A stretch of 64,000 nt of DNA from Phoronis australis (lineage: Eukaryota; Phoronida; Phoronidae), in assembly GCA_002633005.1 (NCBI GenBank), contig NMRA01000290.1, positions 250,748 through 314,747 on the forward strand, written 5' to 3'. Shown here in pieces: positions 25,301 to 37,300 of this stretch. Every line of letters begins with the position of its first letter. Within the stretch, counting starts at the first letter, position 1. Below the pieces are notes generated by a model, which saw only the letters and a list, made by a program, of their open reading frames with translations, searched no databases and was not told the origin of the DNA. A program made the position numbers and the translations under genes.

Positions 25301-28300
25301 TCAGGCTAACCTTACCTGTAGACATGGAAATCAAACAAAACTTGTAGACAGACACACCATACACCAGTTCATTCACCATGTTAGGGCAGATGTAGAAACT
25401 GAAACACATGTTTAAATATATTTCAATAAAATAATCAATATTCAATTTATGTGGTATCAATGAAGCATTCGACAAACATTAGAACAAAAATACAGTACAA
25501 TATCTTCTACTTAAAAGTGCAGTATGACAGAAAGGATAAGTTTCATTTCATTAACGTTTTTAACAAAAATTAATTTTCGACGATTTTTTACTTTTAGAAC
25601 ATTTTGACAGCAATTATGGGGAATTTTATAAATGTAATAATTGGTAAATGACAAATTTTGAATGTTTAGATTTGAAGTAAATTTACTGTGACAATTTTGA
25701 CATTTCTTTGGATTTGATGAAATTTTAGTGTGCTGGTAAAAGAACTTATTTCTTACAGTGCAAATAAAATTCAGGCAAGTCGACATTCTTGTAAAATTTC
25801 TTTCAATTTTGCATACTAGAAAATGAATTATTTCCCAAGATAAGTATTAAAGGATTGAGGCATGTGGGTCTATTGCACAAAGTGAGTGTTTTTCAAGTCC
25901 ACAAGCGGTACAAAAATGAAATACCATTATGGAAAAAATGTTCATCTCAAATCAGAAAACAGTAAAGTATACTCCTTTTATGACAAGTTTCACAAAGTCC
26001 TAAATTGAAGAGATCCTCTGAAATCATGAAGATTTGCCTTTTTTATCTTCTAAACATAACATGATAACTAAATTTACTAAATAATCAAAGAAAAGTACAT
26101 TAGGCAACATAGACATTTAAAATTATGTAGGACCTTATCAACCAGTCTGTACATTTAGCCAAGTATCAGAAACAATAAACTTGGCTCTATAAAAGTAGTA
26201 CATACCGTAAACGTTTGGGTTAACGCCCATGCTCAGTTAACCGCCCACCCCGTACTTTAGGTGGATTTTCGATTTAACCGCCCACTGCTCGGTTAAGCGC
26301 CCACCTCCGATTTTTGAAGACTTCCAGTTAAGCGCCCACCTCTTGGTTAACCGCCCACATCCGATTTTTTGGGTTTGCCAATTTAACCGCCCAGGGCATT
26401 AACCCGAACGTTTACGGTATTTTCCAAGGAGACTAATTTTGACTTGATAGTAATCTGATATGAATAGGATTAGGCGACCAACAAAACGAGTTACGTGACT
26501 TGGTAAAATTTAGCAAAAAAGAAAGGTACAGACAAATTAAAATAAAGCATCAATAACAAGATCAAATTTCATTTGATATAAATGTTCAGATTTACACTAG
26601 TCATTTTTGTGTGCAGTTTAAGAGTTTTTTCACAAAAATCGTGAAAGTCTTATTTTTTGATAGCCCTCTCAGTTAACCGCCCACCCCGTACTTTAGGTGG
26701 ATTTTCGATTTAACCGCCCACTGCTCGGTTAAGCGCCCACCTCCGATTTTTGAAGATTTCCAGTTAAGCGCCCACCTCTCGGTTAACCGCCCACCTCCGA
26801 TTTTTTGGGTTTGCCAATTTAACCGCCCAGGGCGTTAACCCGAACGTTTACGGTATTTTCTAAGGAGACTAATTTTGACTTGATAGTAATCTGATATGAA
26901 TAGGATTAGGCGACCAACAAAACGAGTTACGTGACTTGGTAAAATTTAGCAAAAAAGAAAGGTACAGACAAATTAAAATAAAGCATCAATAACAAGATCA
27001 AATTTCATTTGATATAAATGTTCAGATTTACACTAGTCATTTTTGTGTACAGTTTAAGAGTTTTTTCACAAAAATCGTGAAAGTCTTATTTTTTGATAGC
27101 CCTCTCGTAAAGTGAACGTTTCATATGAATCTGACCAGCTATTAGCCACATTTGGAATATAAATAGGTAAATAAAACAACAAGAATGAATCAGCTGAGAT
27201 TTCCGGATATAATAACATCCTTTGTCAACAGAAACAGAAATAAAGTAAAATCAAACACTATATGACAATTGGACATCTTTATAGAAAAATGTCTAAATAT
27301 GGCCAATTTTAGAATATATTTCCAGAAACGGCTGATCAGATTCACATTAAACTCAAAACAGGACACTATGCTTCATGGAATATTCTGCAAAACGGTGTTA
27401 GGAATTGTTTTCGAAATGTTGCACTTTTGCATGAGGGGCTATCAAAAAAGGACTTATATTGGTATCGGGGTATTTGACTTTCATTAAAAATTATTTAAAG
27501 CTGCATGAATCCAAAACGAAACCATAATTTAGAAAAATTTAGTACCATTTCTTGAGATTATACCTTGAAGATTCATATCGTATGAAATTGGTCATGTTAT
27601 TGATCATGTTATTTTGCTAAGAAAGTACCTTTCTTTTTGCTAAATTTCCCTAAAAAAGCATGTTCACATGACCTAATTAATGGCAGACTAGTGTAGAGTC
27701 AAAAATGAAATCGTATAAAATTTCTGCTCTCAGAAAACAAATACTTTTGCTGTATTAAATTCTATAGTTTTGTAGATCTTTTACTAAAGGTATGAATAGT
27801 GCCGTTTACACTACAAAAGTTGACACGGATCAGCTGACATGGAACAAGATGTTCCAGTGTGTAAACCGGACTGACACGAAGCAAATGAAGACACGAAATT
27901 AAGCAGTCATGAGTTAACACAACGGAGTGACTATGTAAAAATTATTCCACATGTCAAAAAGCAGGAAAATCTGATGTTGTAGCAGGATGCAGGACAAAGA
28001 TACAAATGGCGTCACAGCCTTGCCAAAACAGGGCAGTTGACAACTACGCTCTATCTCAAAAAACATTCCAGTTTGCGTAAACTTATGTTTACATACATAC
28101 ATTATTCTTCACGTATTCAGCACAAAACATGGAAGACGAGTAAACTTTTACTTGTTAAAATTCTCAAACAAAAATAATTAAAAAAGTTCTCATCTATTTA
28201 GTAGTCTAGTTTGTACTGTGGAGATGCTATAGAACAACCATTGGTAAAGTTTACAATATCTGCAGCAAGGTAACCGAGCTATGAAAAAAAGACAATTCTG

Positions 28301-31300
28301 GCAGTCGTTTTTGTACGAAATAACTGAAGATCTATGTACATACTGTGGTTGTGTCAGTTTGCACTGTGTCAGTTGACAGTGTCATGTACAGGGTAAATAA
28401 ATGATACAATTAGTCAAGAAGATTGACCTCAGATAAACTCTGTCTTGTTGTTCTTAAACACAACCATGTGACAGTCTTACCAAATACCAGTAAATACTGT
28501 CACATGACTGTGAAATCGGATGTGGGATAGAACATTAGTTGCAGGCATTCCAAAATGAACAAGCAGGATGTTTGGACAAATGATACTAGAAGAACGGAAA
28601 AATGTCCATGTACCCCAAAAAACAGAAAGCCAGCAGCCTTTTTAGTCGTGTCTCTCTGAATGGAACAGAGAAATACTGAAAATAACGTGGAAAAGCAAAA
28701 AAAAAACAGTCACATGTAAACTTAACACCATCAGTATACACACACAAATACCAATCAAGATTGTCCAAAAAGCATCTCGTGCAGGAAGTAATACAGAGCG
28801 CTAATGAAAAAGCAGGATAGTCCCACTAAAAGCAGGACAGTTGGAACCTTAAACTGCTGTAGTTGAAACTGCCAATGTCTAAAAAGAAAAGCTGGCCATA
28901 CATATATAGCCAGTAAACAATATTTCAGAGATGGTGCATCAGCTCAGGATCTAGCCGGGGGTCTCATCCTTTCACTCAAATCGAACTCGAAATTATTTTT
29001 TGACATTTTCTATTCAGCTTTTGTATGTGCAAACACAAGTTTAAAGTGTCTGTGCTCGAATACATAATGGCTAAAGCAAATAACTGTCGTAGTTTGCACT
29101 AGATGACCACAACATTTAGACTAAAAGTTCGAGGTCTGAGTTCAAAATTTCGAGTGTTTACTCAAAATCTTGAGTTTTTATACCAGTTTGTAGCATGAAA
29201 CCAGTGGTCGTCAAGTGCAAACTTGGAGTCGAAACTCATACGCACAAACTGTAATGTACTCAATACAGAATAATTGACAACTTATCTTGACTTCACACAA
29301 AAATAGAACAGAAAGTGGCAAAAATAATTTTGAGTAAAAAGATTAGACCCTTGGCCCAGAGTGGTAAAATGAGAAAAAAACATTCAAGCCAGAAAGCCCA
29401 CAGATCTCATTCACAAGATTAAATATCTTTTGAAGTTTCCTTGAAACTTGAGCTGAAATGTTATGAAAACTTGAATGAGGTCAATGTAAAGCAATTTTCC
29501 AGAAACGAGTGACAACAAGATATAAAAACAGACAGAATGAAAATTTGTCAATTAGGCGCACCACAGTCCAAAAATTGTCAATAGGAACACATAATGCCAA
29601 ATTTTATGAAGATCCATCAAAGAAATAAAACACTGAAGCAAAGAAAACAAAAACTGCCACTAGGAGGGGCTACAATGGAACATCCAAAAATTATTGTCGT
29701 CCATCTTTTACAAATACAGCAACAGATGCCAGTTGCCTGAGGCCGTCCAGAGATGACAGTAATATGCACCAATTTATATTACAATATTATTATATATTAT
29801 GGGGATGCAGAAAAACGGTTTTTAATATTACCTTCTTAAAACCCTAAATATCAACTCAGTGGTGCTTTCGGAAATATGGCGTATGTGAACGAAAAACGTG
29901 CCAGTGACATTGAGATGGAATGAGGATCAGTACATGTAGTGAGGATTGTCGTTATGAGTACCAATGGTACCAGTACTTAAACATTTTGTAGATAAGCCAA
30001 AAATGTGCTGAAATAAAACTGCCTTGTTTCTCATAAAGCCAGCCTTATTTTAATTCGACACTCAATGACAAACCATTTTGGGAACCCGACAAATCACAGA
30101 AATTTTTCATTGCAGCTTAGAAAGGCCCGATGGTTTGTAATGCTCACATAATGGTGTAGCAGGGATGGTCTTCCTATCAATGTGTTCCACAAGGATTATC
30201 TTAATTACCACATATCATGCTCCCTGAAATGCCTGAAGAACAGTTGGAAAACTGTCAGATTGCCTGTCACTCTCGAAAACTCTGTTGGGTTTTGTTTTTT
30301 GCCGGAAAAAATCAGTCTGCAGTTCGCTTAGCCTGTTTCAGTAAATCAGGCTACAGGCAGAAAGTCAGAAATCTGTCTACAACTTAAAGTCAAAGATTGT
30401 AATCTGCTCAACTAGACAGAAAGCAAAACATTTCATAAAACACAAAAGATAAAAAATCAACTCTTGGCTATATGTAGTCAAAAGACAAATGCCAATAAGT
30501 CTCTATAGTCTCGTCCACAGTCAGCCTACCCTAGAACTTGCACTAGTGCAACTTACACACTCTTGAGTGGAGCATCCACAAACACATGTTTGATAATTAA
30601 GGTAAGGCAGAAGTTGCCACTCTGGAAACTGTCACTCTGTACATGACAATGAACACCTAATACAAGTATGACATGCAAAAGAAAACCCGTCTGTATGTAA
30701 CCGCAGCTAATAATAACGTCCACCTTGTCCCAGGTTTGCGGCCACAGAGGAATTAGAAGTGGCGCAGGTTACCCTAGAACAAGTTACCCTACGAGTAACT
30801 TGTTCTAGGGTAAATTATCTGTGTGTGGACGCCACCAAGAGCTGGCTGTGAGTTTAATTTGTCTAAAAAGGTTTTAGTTAAGACTTCCAACAAACATTCA
30901 GCCAAAGGGACAAATTTGTACTTACAACCGTTGCTTTTCTCGCCGCAATTACATCAGTCAGAAATTTCTCAACAAAGGCAACTTTCTTGAAAAAAAGTCG
31001 ACCGTCACTTGTAAGTCTGTATATAAAATCTGGTATAAGCCAAGTTACCCTAGGACAAGTTACCCAGCTCGAAAAGGTGGAGTGAGTTATCACAAGTGGA
31101 GTAAGCTGCACCAGTTTAAGTAGTGTCCAAAAAGCCTCCAAATCTTGATCGACAACTCGATCCAGGAGTAACTTCTTCTAGGGTAAGTCTGGAAACACAC
31201 CTGTTGAAACCATTGATACACGGTTTCAAAACTAATTGAAAAGTTAATTATTTTGCTCAAAGACGGAGCTTGTAATGAATTGGTCATCCAAAATTCCAGA

Positions 31301-34300
31301 ATTATGACTGATGACAAACCATCACTCACCTCAATGTTACACACTGTAAGAACTATAAAAAATCGTTGCATCAGTGGCTGCCATTAATTTCTACAAGTTT
31401 ATCAACTGCCAAGTTTATGTATATTGTACAAATATCTTGTCGCTACCTGTCATTATAATTATCATTAATGTGTAAAGTGGAACTATGAGTCTTTAATGCA
31501 ATTTCAGTGTTCCAAACTTTAGAGACACAGCCAAACAGGAGAATTTTTTAGGGGAAGTGACAATTAATAAATAGCAATTCACAACATTAACCACCAGCAT
31601 AGGACAGAAAATGTGTATTAAAACCCATGAGTTTAAAAATTTCAAAATTACCACATAGAGAAATTCATGGTTCAAACACGTTTTGCTTTGGCTAAGAACA
31701 CAGATACCAACTGGAAGTCACTATAATCTGTTTCACAACTGGACTAATAATGATACACTTGAAGTACATACATCATCAGTGGAGCAAATGATATGATTGC
31801 TATTACTGTCAGGGAAGGCCATCAACAACTATTATATTCCCTGTTTGCAAGTTCAGAAAATCTTATCTCTGAGGCCATACTAAAAAGTGAAACTATATCA
31901 TAAATAACCCAAAGATTAATTGTTTAGATTTGTAAAGTAATTTTATCTATGTAGTCTTGTCAGTTATGATGCTGTCTGGCTAAAAATAAAACAGCAGATT
32001 TAGTCAAAGTAAGTGGCAACTTTCCAGATGAGCTTGCGTGAAGAATGGTTGAAAAAACTGTAACTCCTTTTGGGAGACTCCAACAACTCACTGGCAGACT
32101 CCATACACAGTGTTCACATGAAAACGTTTCAAATAACCCAGTAATTTACAGTCAACCACTAAATTAGACTCATCAGTCATGTGAACCCAGAATTAGTCTT
32201 ATTGTTTAAACACAAATCTCATCAATTAAGGAAACAATATGACAGACCAGGCTATTTTGTCATTTTATTATATACCAGTAAAGTATAAGTTAAAACTAAA
32301 TAAATGATTTGTTATTTTAAATTTCTATACCATAGCTAACAGACAATGATTTGAGAATATGTGGATATTCACAACAATATAAGAAGCATTTGAAAATCAA
32401 TAAAGGTCAATTATGGTGATTATTTTTGTCCAATATTTTCAGAGAATTTACCTAGCGATGTTGTATATGCCTTATGTCACTTGAAAGGAAGAAATTTTCA
32501 AAAGTTCAAGCAAATCCATCGAGTACCCCAACCATCATGCATTTCCTGAAACTTCAGTACCACACAATCACAAGATGGATACAACATCAGCAACATGCCA
32601 ACCAGGAAGACTGGTAAATTGTTCTCCAGAATTTGATTTCCCCATTAACCCAACCTTCACTTTCTGTCCATTAGTAGCCAAGTGATGACTGACTTTCAGT
32701 CATCTGCGAAAGGTTGGATCCTGTTATGTATAGTAAAAACAGCTTCAATTCCAAAATACTGTAAAATGTCATTAAAAGATTTTTTAAGCTGGTTGCATGC
32801 TTGAATCGGTATATACCAATACTCCAACACTCGTTTAAAACCAGTACAAACCAAGTTTTTAAGGTTAAAACTTAAAACATCAAGATTTTATCACTGACAG
32901 TATGGTCTAAATAAAAAGTTGCTTTTTATCACAAGGTGCAGGTTTCTTGCCACTGCTCAAAATGTGAGGATTATTAAGAACAAAATTTCATGTATGTATA
33001 AGTATAGTCAAAGGTGGAGTACGCTGTATTATTACACAACAACTGATATTTCTGTCCCCTGACTGGCTGAAACGCAGAATGACGACAACTAACACAACGT
33101 AGTATTGACCACCTTAGTGTGAAATATCACTTTTCATTTATGGCGCCCAGAGGTCAGATGTCCATATTCATGACCTGGCCAATCAGACGTTGTTGAAACC
33201 ATAAACCCTGACCAGATACAGCGAGCAGACGATGTCACCATGAGTTATAACAAAGCATGTAAGAAGAACAAGCTAACCTAATGAAAAAAGGAAAGAAACA
33301 TCAGCTAATATGAACCTCAGGAGAGAATAATACTTCGCTTGGACTGACTGGCCTAGAGCAATAATGTCCATGTGACCAAATACCGCTCCTGAGATCCATT
33401 CAGTAATGTTTACCAGTCCATTAAATCAAATATTAGCACATACCCAAGCTTGATTCTCAACAGGAAAGAATTTCCTTTATAAAACAAACTGGCGATGAAT
33501 AATTCTGCAACACAATTTGTCTGGGTGCAGTGAAAATCAAACTACAAGATGAAAAAAGCAGTTATCGTATTCGCCGTAATAACCGCCCAGGGCGCTTAGA
33601 AAAGTTCGGTTCAGGGGGGCGCTTATTATAACCCAAGGCAGTTGCAACCTGGTCTCCGAAATGGGTGAAATCGGAAGCTAAGATTCATCAAATTTACGCT
33701 CTGTGACGTATCTGTAATCTATGAAAGACTTTCAACAAAACTGTGGTGCTTTGCTACCAAACTTTGCTGCTAAATTACGATCATTTTACAGAAAATTGTG
33801 CTGAAATCCCAGGGCGAAAACTCGCCGACTGACTGCCTCGAAATCGCCGTCTTCAATATGGTGACTTCAATGCTTGAATAAAAATAGTTTCGACTCAAGC
33901 AAATTACCCAAAATCCTCATTAAGTTTTCTAAGTAGCGTCCTTAAGATTTTTTTTAAGTTCCCATGGAGTCTGGATTAACCCCAGGTTTAAGTACAAATC
34001 TGTGCAACATCGTGCCATCTACATGTATGATCGGCAAAAATGGTATGTTGTTTTCACGTGACGTTTGTTTTGAAGTTCGTCTGCGAGTAAGCGATCGCGT
34101 GCGTGTCACCAGAGTTCATTTGCCAAAGCAGTGACCGTCTTTTGGCCAGAGCCACGCAATCTACCAAGCTAGATGTGCATTGTGTCTAAACAAATTTGCA
34201 CAAGCAGTAGGCCTAAACCAGAGCGTGTTTCATTCAGCGCTTGCCGGTCTCATGTGCTAAAAATGTTCAACAAGGCCCACATTAGTCGCCGTGTGGCTAG

Positions 34301-37300
34301 ATGCGTGCGTGACTATCTGACAGTTATTTTTCGGTGTAAGGGTGTGTATGAATTCACTGTCAGTTGTCATTTTATCGGATATTCGGCTTAAAAACACCAA
34401 TTATGGTTAATCAAACAATTCATCTCAAAAATAACGCAAACATGTTTTATAGTATTAGAAATTGTCGGAAATTAGTGCCAATATTCATTTCTTACCGATG
34501 CTATGCTACCCGTTTCATGAATGGATAGTTCCCGACTAATGTCTTTGATGACAGGTTCATACATGTTGCTGTGCGCTTCCTGGCCACGTGCATTTAACAC
34601 CAAGTTATTTTTATTCATGAGACAGTCGATGTGTCTGTACTGAAAGGTCAGACCATAGTGGGACACGGTCGTTGCAAGAGTAGCAACACTGTTGCGTTCT
34701 TTTTGAAGCGCTGCGTTACTTTGAAGTGTATAGTCACGGCTAAATACAAACATAGCAGTGCCGCTGGTGGTCTAGAAGACCCGTGCAAAAAGTTTTTTGA
34801 TAAACTGAAGATGTTACTGTAGCCGAGTTTTAGGACTGTAGGTACGTCATTGTTCACATGTACACGTTCATGGACTGGGCGCTTACTTCAGTAAAGTCTG
34901 AAAACGCGTGGGGGGGGCACTTATAGGGGCATGGGTGGTTATTACGGCGAATATGGTAGTTCTTCCACAAATTATTTGACAGAGAATATTTTCTTCAGTC
35001 ACATCCTTTACTCCTTAGTAAGTAAAGCAATAACAAAGACACTAACAAGAAAGTATAGGAAATCTGTTTCCAAATGAGAATAATGTGCAATTCACACAAA
35101 CAACAGCCTGACCACAACTGAAACGCACATCCCAAAGAATAGCACATCCCAAAGAATATTAAAAATGCACGTTTTTCAGTCAACCGTGATTACATTTGAA
35201 GTGATCTTAAGCCCATGTTAGATTCATGTGACAATGAGATTACCGAATTATCTTTCGAATAAAATTGGAAATCACGTCTGACAGACCGTGGCTGGTAAGA
35301 ACAAGAAATTTTATTTATGAGTGCAGCACAGTCCAGACTGACAAACAGGTATTGTTAGAGTACCCTAGGGCTCGCCATCTCCAAGCAGAACTTGCCATTG
35401 TCCAGTTATAACTGTGCCAGTAACTGGTTTAACTAACCCTTATCCAAATGGCCACATGCTTATTGGACGCTATGTTTCAGTTCACATTTTAATAACGTAG
35501 TGGTTGCCATAGAGAAAAAACATGAGTATTCAGTGGAGACATCCATTGGGAGATTATAGTTCCAATACACCTTGTGAGTAAAAACTACAACACTTAAGCT
35601 ATGCTGCCATGAATAAGCGATTACTGGTAAACTGCAATTCAACCTGTTTTGCAGTCGCATCATATTTCAAGTCCATTACAGAGGAGTTTCAATGTTAAAA
35701 AACTTTACTATGCCAAAGCAGTCCCATGAATTGGTGTCAATTATTTGGCAAGTGGTTCTAAACATTACACAGAAGCCTGAGGGCAACAGAGTATCAGTCA
35801 AGAAATTTTCCAGTCATTCACTCCAGATAATCTTTTACAATACCCATTAATCTTGTCACAAGAACAAAACATCATGAATCAAGCTAACTGGGGTTATCAA
35901 TCTATCGTGATCAGGAAATTTTTTAGACTAATTTGATAAGAGTTATTGATCTAATTCATTTTTTGTTCCTACACAGGATAAAATGCAGCTTTAAATATAA
36001 CTCTTTTTACATTATTCTTAGTTAAAATGTGTCTCATAATATTGAGACACCCTGTATTATGACAGTCCCACTGCATTATGCACACATTCCCTATTAGACT
36101 GACAGGGTCAATAAATACCTAGTATGTACCTAACCTAGAGCAGAATTACATGTTCAAACTACTTTAGATCTCATTATCTTCAGGTTGATGAGCTTTTGAC
36201 AGACGTTCAACAACCTAGTTTGCAAGCATGTTTATAACTTGCTCAGTCTAAGCTAAAACACCTTTACCAAGTGCTGTTAAGTGATAAAAGTGCAGTGAGG
36301 GTCATTGGATGATAGTGCCTGCCATGCAGCCAAGACTAAGGGAAGGTAGCACAATGAAAATATATTAGTATGAAAATCACTATTTCTCTACAAGTACTGA
36401 TTTCACAAAGGCTAGGCTTAATATTTTTCTCATATATTATCACTTCTTAGTCAAGATTATTGGTTTTATTCATCAAGAAGTCATAACAGAATACCTAGTA
36501 TTCTATAGCGGAGTTGCAACCGAATCGATTTNACAGTCACGCTTACGTGGGGGCTGACGCAAGAAATAGTAAACAGCCAGCGACATTAGTTAAATCTGCT
36601 AACGCCAGTTTGACTGAGATGCAATACGCGAAAAACAAAATTTGACTAGCAGTTTTTTATTACCTCAAGATCATACACAAACTTACATTATTACCAACCT
36701 TTGAATTCAGAAATCGATAGGCAGCAACGAAATCGGTAATCCAGTAAGGAACTTGTACTGTCCCTTCGGTCACCACACATCCTCTATAACCCGGCAGTTA
36801 CATTCATCAAAATCTTGAGAATTTGACATCTTTCCGTGAGTTGTGCGATTTGTTCAAAATACGAGAGCTTCCCACCTTAATAGAATTTGGAGGGTTGGCA
36901 AAACCATGGTCACGTTTCTCTGGCCTGATTTTATCGAATATATGTTTTATCTTGTGCACTACAGATGGAAACTCAGCGCGGCAGACAAAGTCGCTGAAAG
37001 CGGAGGTTTTGACGCCGGCGGCGTTCTTAAACTTTGCAAACATGGGAAGAAAATAAAGTGACAAAAATGTTCAAGTATTATATTTTGAAGTGAGCCCATG
37101 ACCCAAGACAGTAACTCGTTACTTGAATTGTAATTCACATTGCTAAACCACCGTCTCGGAAGCCCGGCATCGTTGCGCTCATTGTGATCATCGATCTTTT
37201 CTAAAAGTCGGGGAATCGCGCGTTTCCTTAGCACTGGGCGCTAAATCTTCTTTCTTGAAAAGTCGGGATGGGCGCTTAACCGAGAGGTGGGCGCTTAACT

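Noticed and set aside
26203-27106. Regular GCCCAC motifs considered as a CRISPR array or transcription-factor cluster
   Set aside because: Spacing is irregular, motifs lie between clear terminal inverted repeats, and the organism is a eukaryote; a transposable element explains it better.
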